Of a stretch of DNA of 16,101 nucleotides, positions 1 to 6,252 are shown one piece after another. Below the pieces are notes generated by a model that was given only the letters and a program-made list of their open reading frames with translations, did not search any database and was not told the origin of the DNA. This stretch comes from WQUF01 sp031549885 (GTDB taxonomy: Bacteria > Bacillota > Clostridia > Clostridiales > Clostridiaceae), in assembly GCA_031549885.1 (NCBI GenBank), contig JAVBPD010000073.1, positions 1 to 16,101 of the forward strand, in the 5' to 3' direction. Position numbers and translations under genes: made by a program. Every line of letters starts with the position of its first letter. Position 1 is the stretch's first letter.

Positions 1-535
1 TATTGCTACTTGTATTTGATGTATTGCTTGTATTACATGTTGTATTACTACTTGTATTTGATGTATTGCTTGTGTTGCATGTTGTATTGCTACTTGTATT
101 TGATGTGTTACTTGTATTGCATGTTGTATTGCTACTTGTATTTGATGTGTTACTTGTATTTGATGTATTGCTACTTGTATTTGATGTATTACTTGTATTA
201 CATGTTGTATTGCTACTTGTGTTTGATGTATTACTTGTGTTGCATGTTGTATTGCTACTTGTATTTGATGTATTGCTTGTATTACATGTTGTATTACTAC
301 TTGTATTTGATGTATTGCTTGTGTTGCATGTTGTATTGCTACTTGTATTTGATGTGTTACTTGTATTACATGTTGTATTGCTACTTGTGTTTGATGTATT
401 ACTTGTGTTTGAATTATCTGTGCTATCGCTTGTATTACATGTTGTATTACTGCTTGTGTTTGATGTGTTACTTGTATTTGATGTATTGCTTGTATTTGAA
501 TTATCTGTGCTATCGCTTGTATTACTACTTGTGTT
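1..535 (-). repeat. 42-bp tandem repeat array inside the gene at 1-1054
   Basis: The basic period is 42 nt (14 codons), with some units shortened or lengthened in 3-nt steps, so the frame is kept. Read on the minus strand, each unit carries AATACAACATGT or AATACAACATGC (Asn-Thr-Thr-Cys). Positions 1-118 and 250-367 are identical, showing a recent block duplication. The array also leaves long open frames on the plus strand, which are by-products of the repeat. Confidence 0.9.
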
Positions 536-1054
536 ACATGTTGTATTACTACTTGTATTTGAATTATTTGTACTATTGCTTGTGTTACTATTTGTTGTAT
601 TTTTAGTTGTATTTGAACCGCAATGTACTACCCAAAGTGTTCCACATTGATTAACTTTATTTACTCCATCCGACACTTGAAAAATGAAACTTATAGTTCC
701 TATGTACCCAACAACAGGTGTAAAAGTAAAATTACCTGTTTCAGAATCAAGAACAAATGTACCTTGAGTCTTTGGATTTGGCATTCCTGAAATAATTGTA
801 AATTTTAATTTATCTCCATCTGGATCTGTAGCTACTAGTTTACTTTTTATAATTTGAGTATCGCATACAGATCCACAATAACTTGTAACACATGGCGGAC
901 GATTACTTTTGCAGGTTAAACCAATTGTTGCATATAAGTTTTGATTTAAGGTATTACTTTCAGAATTAGTTAATGCACTTGTACTAACTGCAGATTGAAA
1001 CACTATAGTTAATACTAATGCACAAAAAGCAATTACACTTGAAATTTTTTTCAT
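1..1054 (-). CDS. Secreted Ig-like protein with a Cys/Asn/Thr repeat array (C-terminus beyond the left edge)
   Basis: The reading frame is open from an ATG at 1054 to the left edge, so the protein is partial (at least 351 residues). A strong GGAGGT site at 1062-1067 lies 7 nt before the ATG. Residues 1 to about 27 (MKKISSVIAFCALVLTIVFQ...) form a signal peptide. Residues about 66-145 resemble a bacterial cadherin/Ig-like domain: VATDPDGDKLKF near 74-85, FTFTP near 110 and a closing FQVSDG near 125-130. Cysteines flank the domain (48, 55, 60, 64, 137, 145). From about residue 148 onward the protein is only N, T, S, C and a little D and K, built on a 14-residue unit, SSNTTCNTSNTSNT, with ten NTTC cysteines visible. 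Some units carry an NTSDSTDNSNT variant. The role is unknown. An extracellular or spore-surface structural or adhesive protein is inferred from the signal peptide and the shared array in the next gene. Confidence 0.85.
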   Translation of the reverse strand, partial: MKKISSVIAFCALVLTIVFQSAVSTSALTNSESNTLNQNLYATIGLTCKSNRPPCVTSYCGSVCDTQIIKSKLVATDPDGDKLKFTIISGMPNPKTQGTFVLDSETGNFTFTPVVGYIGTISFIFQVSDGVNKVNQCGTLWVVHCGSNTTKNTTNSNTSNSTNNSNTSSNTTCNTSSNTSDSTDNSNTSNTSNTSNTSNTSSNTTCNTSDSTDNSNTSNTSNTSSNTTCNTSNTSNTSSNTTCNTSNTSNTSSNTTCNTSNTSNTSSNTTCNTSNTSNTSSNTTCNTSNTSNTSSNTSNTSNTSNTSSNTTCNTSNTSNTSSNTTCNTSNTSNTSSNTTCNTSNTSNTSSN

Positions 1055-1178
1055 ATTAATTACCTCCAAGAAATACAATTCTTTGTTATTTTAAATACTT
1101 GTCCAAAAACTTTATTACCAGAGGTTGTTATGTAGATTTTACTAGTATATTAGTATGTACAAGTATTTCATTAAAATA

Positions 1179-1216
1179 TTCTTTTATTATTTGTATTAAA
1201 TTAAATAATAAAAGAA
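1179..1216. repeat. Perfect 14-bp inverted repeat with 10-nt loop
   Basis: TTCTTTTATTATTT at 1179-1192 is exactly complementary to AAATAATAAAAGAA at 1203-1216. It lies about 125 nt upstream of the left repeat-protein gene. It has only one G-C pair per arm, so it is a weak RNA hairpin. An operator or a chance AT-rich palindrome are both possible. Confidence 0.5.
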
Positions 1217-1336
1217 ATTAATTCATCCTATTCTACCATATTTTATTAATTTTTACTATATTTTTCATTAATTTGTAAAAATTTCATTTTCCTATAATTA
1301 ATTCTCTTTGTGTCCCCAAATCAAACTTAATAAAGC

Positions 1337-1367
1337 GGATTATACATTTATTGCATAATCCTTTTTT
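1337..1367. terminator. Hairpin terminator downstream of the beta-helix repeat protein
   Basis: GGATTAT at 1337-1343 pairs with ATAATCC at 1355-1361, with an 11-nt loop. Six T follow on the plus strand. On the minus strand, where the upstream gene ends at 1381, the tract after the stem (GCTTTATT) is weaker, so termination may be partial and allow read-through into the left gene. Confidence 0.55.
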
Positions 1368-1380
1368 AAATTCACTTAAA

Positions 1381-2736
1381 TTATTTGTTGTCCAATAGCC
1401 TTAAAAAAATATCAAATATTCCATTATAATTTTCTCCAGTTGTTGGAAGACAATATGTACTTGTTGTATCAGGTGGAACTGTTACAATCACAGTTTTATT
1501 TGTAGTATTACATGTTGTATTTTGCGCTGTAGTATTTGCACAAGTTGTATTAGGTGTGCATGTTGTATTTTGTGCTGTGGTATTTGGTGCACATGTTGTA
1601 TTTTGTGCTGTGGTATTTGGTGCACATGTTGTATTTTGTGTTGTGGTATTTGGCGCACATGTTGTATTTTGTGTTGTGGTATTTGGTGCACATGTTGTAT
1701 TTGGTTTCGCTGTTGTGTTTGGCACACATGTTGTATTTGGTTTCGCCGTGGTGTTTGGTCCACATGTGGTATTTGGTGCTGTTGTATTTGGCGCACATGT
1801 TGTATTTACTTCTGTTGTTGTATTTGGTACACATGTTGTGTTTACTTCTACTGTTGTATTTGGCGCACATGTTGTATTTACTTCAGTTGTTGTATTTGGT
1901 GCGCATGTTGTATTTGGCACATATCTTCCATCTGTATACCAGAAATATTTACCATCATCATTTACATATTCTGTTTCATTATCGTCTTTTCCAATTATTG
2001 TACCTGAAACAAGTTCTATACCTAATATTTTCCCATCATCTGTTAAAATACCATTAAATTGATTTTGCTCAAAAGTACAAACTGCATTGTTAACTTTCAC
2101 AGATGCTTTTTGTGTTCCATTTTGAAAAGCATTATATCTTACTAAAGAGCTTATTGTACCTGCTTCTCCAGTTACCATTAATGAATATCCATCGCCTGTT
2201 TTATAGGAAGAATCAAAAGTGTTTGTGCAAACTATTGAACCATCACCACTTACAACAGGGCTATTATTAAAATAACCAGAAAATTTATTATTTTTAATTA
2301 TTGTTCCTGATGAACCACTTTTTACATAAAATGGCTGAGTTCCATTCCCTGTAAATGTATTTCCTAAAATATTTACTCCGCTTGTCCCAGATTCAACTGT
2401 AACATTAGAGCCACTACTTGCAGAAATATTAAAACCTTTTAAAGTCACTCCGCTTGCATCAATATCCACAGAATCAATATTAGCTGAACTTCCACCATCT
2501 AAGGTAAGACCTTGTCTACTAACAGAAAAACCACCTTTAATGGAAATTCCACTTAAATCAAATGAAGTACCATTTGCAACATTATTAATGTAGTCTTCTA
2601 ATTCTGTTCCTTGTACTACCCCATCATTATTAGAATCCACGTCAGAAATAGTAAGTGCATTGGCTCTAATACCTGTTGATACCATAAAGGAAATTGATAA
2701 CATAGTTGTAGCTACTAAAGTAGCGATTTTTTTCAA
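1381..2736 (-). CDS. Secreted EF-hand/beta-helix protein with NTTC array and LPTTG-like C-terminus
   Basis: 451 residues from a TTG at 2736; AGGGGGT at 2744-2750 lies 7 nt upstream. Residues 1 to about 27 form a signal peptide. An EF-hand-type calcium loop occupies 34-45 (DSNNDGVVQGTE), as in dockerin-like modules. Residues about 60-250 are short Gly/Ser/Asn-rich strand repeats typical of a right-handed parallel beta-helix (NILGNTFTGNG, IIKNNKFSG, RYNAFQNG). Residues 275-414 are an array alternating NTTC and NTT with linkers AP, TEV, AKP, TQ and AQ, holding 13 cysteines spaced mostly 11-12 residues apart. The end reads YCLPTTGENYNGIFDIFLRLLDNK (split as YCLPTTGE and a 16-residue tail). The LPTTG fits a sortase motif, but the tail has no long hydrophobic stretch and no basic end. 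Function unknown; a surface or exported structural protein is inferred. No catalytic residues were recognised. Confidence 0.88.
   Translation of the reverse strand: MKKIATLVATTMLSISFMVSTGIRANALTISDVDSNNDGVVQGTELEDYINNVANGTSFDLSGISIKGGFSVSRQGLTLDGGSSANIDSVDIDASGVTLKGFNISASSGSNVTVESGTSGVNILGNTFTGNGTQPFYVKSGSSGTIIKNNKFSGYFNNSPVVSGDGSIVCTNTFDSSYKTGDGYSLMVTGEAGTISSLVRYNAFQNGTQKASVKVNNAVCTFEQNQFNGILTDDGKILGIELVSGTIIGKDDNETEYVNDDGKYFWYTDGRYVPNTTCAPNTTTEVNTTCAPNTTVEVNTTCVPNTTTEVNTTCAPNTTAPNTTCGPNTTAKPNTTCVPNTTAKPNTTCAPNTTTQNTTCAPNTTTQNTTCAPNTTAQNTTCAPNTTAQNTTCTPNTTCANTTAQNTTCNTTNKTVIVTVPPDTTSTYCLPTTGENYNGIFDIFLRLLDNK
1495..1914 (-). repeat. 33/36-bp NTTC-encoding tandem array
   Basis: This encodes residues 275-414 of the beta-helix protein. 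Units are 36 nt toward the N-terminal side (linkers TEV, VEV, AKP) and 33 nt toward the C-terminal side (linkers TQ, AQ). The minus-strand word AATACAACATGT recurs in each and is the same word used in the neighbouring gene's 42-bp array. The units have diverged more than those of the left gene, suggesting an older or less active array. Confidence 0.88.
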
Positions 2737-2821
2737 TGTAAATACCCCCTAAAAATAATTTAAATTTTCAAATTTTATTTAAAACTTTCCCAGCTCTATA
2801 TTCTTTAATTCATCCCCCTAT

Positions 2822-2840
2822 CAATATAAAAATTATATTG
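2822..2840. promoter_or_regulatory. Perfect 8-bp inverted repeat over a TATAAT box
   Basis: CAATATAA (2822-2829) and TTATATTG (2833-2840) are separated by AAA. On the minus strand the element contains TATAAT (complement of 2832-2837), a possible -10 box for the beta-helix gene, with a weak -35 (TTTTCT) 17 nt upstream. An operator overlapping this promoter is an inference. Confidence 0.35.
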
Positions 2841-3072
2841 TTTTGCTCAAACATAGAAAAATCATAATTTATTTCAAATTATTTCACTTTTTAGAATTAT
2901 TTTAATAATTTTCTTAAATTTTAACATATGAATTCTTATTAATAGTTTTTTTGTCGTAAAATGTATAATTTTATTTCTTATGTAATTTATTCAAATTAAT
3001 TCTTACAATCTTAAAAAATGCATTAATTACAATATAAATCCATAAATTAATTAGTCTATATTTTAACAAAAC

Positions 3073-3101
3073 TTGTATTGTAGCCAAAAATTAAATATAA
3101 T
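3073..3101 (+). promoter_or_regulatory. Sigma-A-type promoter of the PfoR-like gene
   Basis: TTGTAT at 3073-3078 and TATAAT at 3096-3101 are separated by 17 nt. The implied start of transcription near 3108 gives a leader of about 33 nt before the ATG at 3141. Confidence 0.65.
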
Positions 3102-3140
3102 TAGGCATATGTCATGAAATATTAATTTGGAGGAATGAAT

Positions 3141-4172
3141 ATGAATACAAAGGGCTTTAATATTCAAAACTACTTTGCAACTGTATTTGATGGTATGGCA
3201 AAAGGGCTGTTTAGTTCCTTGATTATTGGTGTAGTAATTAAACAAATAGGAGTTTATACAGGAATAGATTTGTTTATAAAGATAGGACAAATTGCTCAAT
3301 ATATTATGGGACCGGCCATAGGGGCAGGTGTTGCATATGCTAGAAAGGCTAAACAGTTTGCACTTTTGTCTGCTATGGTAGCTGGAGCAATAGGAGCAGG
3401 TACTATAGCACTTACACAAAATGCAAATGGGAGCTTTGTAGGCTCCATCATAACTGGAGAGCCAGTAGGAGGATTTATTGCAGCACTTATTGGTGTGGAA
3501 ATTGGTAAACTAATAGAAGGAAGAACTAAATTTGATCTTTTACTTGTCCCTGCTTTTGTAATTTTATCCGGAGGGTTAGTAGGTATATTTATTTCTCCAT
3601 TTATGTCATCATTTATGAAATGGATTGGTAATTTAATAAACACTGTAACAGTTATGCAACCAATTCCTTCAGGTTTACTCTTAGGACTTATGATTGGAAT
3701 GATACTTTCTTCTCCAATTTCTTCAGCTGGAGTGTGTATCGCAATAGGTATAGATGGCCTTGCAGCAGGTGCGGCTCTTGCAGGTTGTTGTGCTCAAATG
3801 ATAGGATTCGCTACTTCATCTTATAGAGAAAATAAAGTATCAGGATTAATTGGAATAGGAATTGGCACATCAAAACTTCTTTTGCCTAATATAATAAAAA
3901 ATCCATGGATATGGATCCCTCCTTCTATTGCTAGCGCAATTTGTGGAGTATTGTCCACCACATTGTTTAAAATGAAAGCAATTTCCATTGGAGCTGGCAT
4001 GGGAACATGTGCTTTAATTGGTCCATTTACCACTATTTCTGTTATGGGTATTTCTTCACTTCCTTCAATACTAATTTTAAATGTCTTAATACCAATTGTA
4101 ATAAGCCTAGCAATTTCAGAGTTTATGAGAAAGAAAAATCTCATTAAATTTGGTGATATGAAGCTAAACTAA
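3141..4172 (+). CDS. PfoR/EIIC-like multi-spanning membrane protein (PTS_EIIC_2 family)
   Basis: 343 residues. The ATG at 3141 is preferred over the in-frame ATG at 3135, because GGAGG at 3129-3133 would be only 1 nt from the latter and 7 nt from the former. The protein is nearly all hydrophobic helices rich in Gly/Ala/Ile, with about nine membrane spans. Typical stretches are MGPAIGAGVAYARKAKQFAL near 55-75, ITGEPVGGFIAALIGVEIGK near 104-123 and GPFTTISVMG near 295. The sequence and length match the family of Clostridium perfringens PfoR (COG3641), recognised from memory. Family members resemble EIIC sugar permeases of the phosphotransferase system but lack EIIA/EIIB domains; PfoR itself was described as a putative regulator of the perfringolysin O gene. 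No PTS partner or toxin gene is visible nearby, so transport substrate and regulatory role are open. It is monocistronic, with its own promoter and terminator. Confidence 0.85.
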   Translation: MNTKGFNIQNYFATVFDGMAKGLFSSLIIGVVIKQIGVYTGIDLFIKIGQIAQYIMGPAIGAGVAYARKAKQFALLSAMVAGAIGAGTIALTQNANGSFVGSIITGEPVGGFIAALIGVEIGKLIEGRTKFDLLLVPAFVILSGGLVGIFISPFMSSFMKWIGNLINTVTVMQPIPSGLLLGLMIGMILSSPISSAGVCIAIGIDGLAAGAALAGCCAQMIGFATSSYRENKVSGLIGIGIGTSKLLLPNIIKNPWIWIPPSIASAICGVLSTTLFKMKAISIGAGMGTCALIGPFTTISVMGISSLPSILILNVLIPIVISLAISEFMRKKNLIKFGDMKLN

Positions 4173-4173
4173 A

Positions 4174-4210
4174 AAAAGTGAAATTATGCATTAAGCTTAA
4201 TTTCACTTTT
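4174..4210. terminator. Bidirectional terminator between convergent genes
   Basis: A perfect 13-bp stem pairs AAAAGTGAAATTA (4174-4186) with TAATTTCACTTTT (4198-4210) over an 11-nt loop. T-rich tails on both strands serve the PfoR-like gene (plus) and the phosphatase gene ending at 4216 (minus). Confidence 0.9.
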
Positions 4211-4215
4211 ATAAT

Positions 4216-4995
4216 TTAATTATTAACTTTTTTAAGTTCCTCAAAAATTAAATTGCACATTAGTTTATTTCCAGCAATAATGGATTCTCTTCTATCTTTT
4301 CTAAAATTAATTATTTCCCCTCCTGCTTCTTTAACCATTAAAATTCCTGCAGCAATATCCCAAATGTTAAGATTCATTTCCCAATATCCATCAAATCTTC
4401 CATCTGCTACAAGTGAAAGGTCATAGGCAGCAGATCCAAATCTTCTTACAGCTCTTACCTTAAGGCTCATGGCGTTAAAATAATCAAGATTATTAAGTCT
4501 ATTTTGTGCAATATCATAAGGAAAACCAGTTGCAAGCACTGATGTCTTTAAATCTACCTTCTTTGAAACTTCTATTTTTTTACCATTTCTAAAGGCACCA
4601 TTCCCTTTTATAGCTGTGAAAAGATCTTCAATAACTGGGGTATATACTACACCAAGCATTGTTTCACCCCTATATTGCAAAGCAATGGAAATTGAATATA
4701 TTGGCAGCCCTTGGGCATAATTTGTTGTTCCATCTAATGGGTCTATTACCCACAAATAATCAGAATTTAAATCTTTTTTCCCAGATTCCTCTGTTAAAAT
4801 TGAATGTTCTGGGAAATGACTTTTAATATAATTTATGATCATCTCATCAGACTTTTTATCAATTTCAGTAACTAAATCTATATCAGTTGATTTTGTATCT
4901 ATTAATAAGCTGCTTTTAAACATGTTTTCTTTTTGAAAAGATCCTACTTGTTTTACAAGATCAACAATTTGATTTAATATTTCTAAATAATTCAT
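4216..4995 (-). CDS. Inositol monophosphatase family protein
   Basis: 259 residues, the usual size of the family. The Mg-dependent phosphatase motifs are complete: E69-E70 (TEESG), the signature DPLDGTTN at 85-92 and the second metal motif W212-D213 (WDIAAG) followed by KEAGGEI. Family members hydrolyse sugar phosphates, myo-inositol phosphates or, in some lineages, fructose-1,6-bisphosphate, NADP or PAP. Nothing visible settles the substrate. It is a cytosolic enzyme with no signal peptide. The ATG at 4995 directly follows the TAG stop of the upstream amidohydrolase gene (stop and start abut without a gap), and its AAGGAG ribosome binding site lies inside that gene's end. Translational coupling in one operon is therefore very likely. 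Confidence 0.93.
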   Translation of the reverse strand: MNYLEILNQIVDLVKQVGSFQKENMFKSSLLIDTKSTDIDLVTEIDKKSDEMIINYIKSHFPEHSILTEESGKKDLNSDYLWVIDPLDGTTNYAQGLPIYSISIALQYRGETMLGVVYTPVIEDLFTAIKGNGAFRNGKKIEVSKKVDLKTSVLATGFPYDIAQNRLNNLDYFNAMSLKVRAVRRFGSAAYDLSLVADGRFDGYWEMNLNIWDIAAGILMVKEAGGEIINFRKDRRESIIAGNKLMCNLIFEELKKVNN

Positions 4996-6165
4996 CTATT
5001 TCTCCTTATTTAATCTAAACTCATCCTTTATATTTTTTAATAATTTTTCATCACAAATAACATCATAACCAGTTAAAGCTAAAGCTAGAGTTCCCTGAAT
5101 TAATCTTTCTTCTCCTATTTGAGTTATGGTTAAATCCGCCATTTCTCTAGAATGACCATTAATTTCATCTTTTCCAAGGCCTATGTTAGGATGTATTGAA
5201 GGAACCTTTAAGCTTACATTTCCTAAATCTGTTGACCCAGCGGATTTAGATGGTTTTTCTATTTTATCTATTCCAGTCTTTATTAAATTTTCATTAAAAG
5301 CTTTAGATAATGCATCATTTGTCATTAATTCATCAAAGCTATATTCATAATTATTTATTTTATAAGTAGCTCCTGTCATATCAGCAGCAGCTTTTGCTGT
5401 ATTTTTAACTTTATAAACTACTTCATTTAAATATTTTCTTGTAGATGCTCTAATATAAAACCTTGCTACTGCATAATCTGGCACAATATTCGCAGCTACT
5501 CCTCCATTTTTTATAACTCCATGTATTCTCACATCGCTTTTAACATGCTGCCTTAAAGCGTTTATTCCATTAAATAATTGTATACAAGAATCTAAAGCAT
5601 TTATGCCTTCTTCAGGTGCTGAAGCTGCATGAGATGTTTTCCCAAAGAACTCAAATTCAAGAGCATCTATGGCAAGAGAATGTCCACTTTCTTCAGAATT
5701 ACCTGATTTTGGGTGAAGCAACATTGCAACATCAACATCAGAAAACGCACCATTTAATGCAAAGTCAACCTTTGCACCATTTGATTCTTCTGCTGGAGTA
5801 CCATAAACTAAAATCCTTCCTCCTATATTTTCAATTTCTTTAGAAAGAAGCACAGAAGCTCCAGCGCTCATGGTTCCAATCATGTTATGACCACATCCAT
5901 GTCCTATGCTAGGCAAAGCATCATATTCACACAAATAACATATAGTTGGACCATCTTTTTGTGATTTATATTCTCCAATAAATGCAGTTTTTAATCCATA
6001 TGCTCCTTTTGTTATATTAAAACCATTCTTTTCTAAAAAATCACAAAGAATTGCCATAGCTTTAAACTCTTCATGGCCAAGCTCTGGATTCTCATAAATA
6101 TATTTATTCATATTTATGAGCTCTTCTTTAATATTTTCTATTCCTTTAAATAAGTCCTCTTTCAA
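4996..6165 (-). CDS. M20D-family amidohydrolase, AbgA/PM20D2-like
   Basis: 389 residues from a TTG at 6165. The frame stays open up to another TTG at 6195, but that codon has no ribosome binding site and would sit at or upstream of the predicted transcription start. AAGGGAAG at 6173-6180 fits the TTG at 6165. Residues 80-94 carry EYDALPSIGHGCGHN, with the family's metal-binding Cys91 and His93. TPAEES follows near 123-128 (Glu126/127), then HPK near 151 and the dimerisation-domain motif GKTSHAAS near 175-182. The closest relatives are aminobenzoyl-glutamate or dipeptide amidohydrolases with two metal ions. The exact acyl-amino-acid or dipeptide substrate cannot be read from sequence. It is cytosolic and the first gene of an operon with the phosphatase. 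Confidence 0.92.
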   Translation of the reverse strand: MKEDLFKGIENIKEELINMNKYIYENPELGHEEFKAMAILCDFLEKNGFNITKGAYGLKTAFIGEYKSQKDGPTICYLCEYDALPSIGHGCGHNMIGTMSAGASVLLSKEIENIGGRILVYGTPAEESNGAKVDFALNGAFSDVDVAMLLHPKSGNSEESGHSLAIDALEFEFFGKTSHAASAPEEGINALDSCIQLFNGINALRQHVKSDVRIHGVIKNGGVAANIVPDYAVARFYIRASTRKYLNEVVYKVKNTAKAAADMTGATYKINNYEYSFDELMTNDALSKAFNENLIKTGIDKIEKPSKSAGSTDLGNVSLKVPSIHPNIGLGKDEINGHSREMADLTITQIGEERLIQGTLALALTGYDVICDEKLLKNIKDEFRLNKEK

Positions 6166-6199
6166 AATTTCACTTCCCTTAAAATAAAATATCAAATAA

Positions 6200-6215
6200 A
6201 TTATATCATTATAAT
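6200..6215. promoter_or_regulatory. Back-to-back -10 boxes of divergent promoters
   Basis: On the minus strand TGATATAAT (complement of 6200-6208) is an extended -10 box for the amidohydrolase operon. On the plus strand TATAAT at 6210-6215 fits the kinase gene. Both lack a good -35 box. They are so close that polymerase binding at one should exclude the other. Confidence 0.5.
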
Positions 6216-6252
6216 CACAGAGTAGATAAAATATATTATAGAGGTGAAAATT

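Larger units (their letters stand above)
1055..1380. other. Intergenic region between the two repeat-protein genes
   Basis: This 326-nt AT-rich stretch holds the ribosome binding site of the left gene (1062-1067), a perfect 14-bp inverted repeat at 1179-1216 and a terminator-like hairpin at 1337-1367. No coding frame was found. A sigma-A-like promoter for the left gene could not be assigned with confidence. TATACT-like sequence occurs on the minus strand near 1145-1150, without a good -35 box. Confidence 0.6.
2737..3140. other. 404-bp divergent intergenic region
   Basis: This very AT-rich region lies between the minus-strand beta-helix gene and the plus-strand PfoR-like gene. It holds the ribosome binding site of the former (2744-2750), a perfect inverted repeat at 2822-2840 and a good promoter for the latter (3073-3101). 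No coding frame or recognisable riboswitch was found in the 2841-3070 part. Confidence 0.6.

Noticed and set aside
1..535. Possible CRISPR array, given regular repeats of about 42 bp
   Set aside because: There are no unique spacers; every unit is repeat, all in one coding frame with three-base length changes.
3..650. Long plus-strand open frames rich in Leu/Val/Phe/Tyr over the left array
   Set aside because: They are by-products of the tandem repeat. The minus-strand frame has the ribosome binding site, signal peptide and Ig-like domain.
1522..2062. Plus-strand Cys/Val/Phe-rich frames over the second array
   Set aside because: These are shadows of the NTTC repeat on the other strand; no ribosome binding site.
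3135..3140. ATG at 3135 as start of the PfoR-like gene
   Set aside because: It is only about 1 nt from the GGAGG site; the ATG at 3141 has proper spacing.
2737..3140. Riboswitch in the long leader between the beta-helix and PfoR-like genes
   Set aside because: No known aptamer motif or terminator/antiterminator pair could be recognised.
3063..3643. Minus-strand frames inside the PfoR-like gene
   Set aside because: They are antisense to a well-supported membrane protein, with no start signals.
6166..6195. TTG at 6195 as start of the amidohydrolase
   Set aside because: No ribosome binding site, and it lies at or before the predicted transcription start. The TTG at 6165 follows AAGGGAAG.
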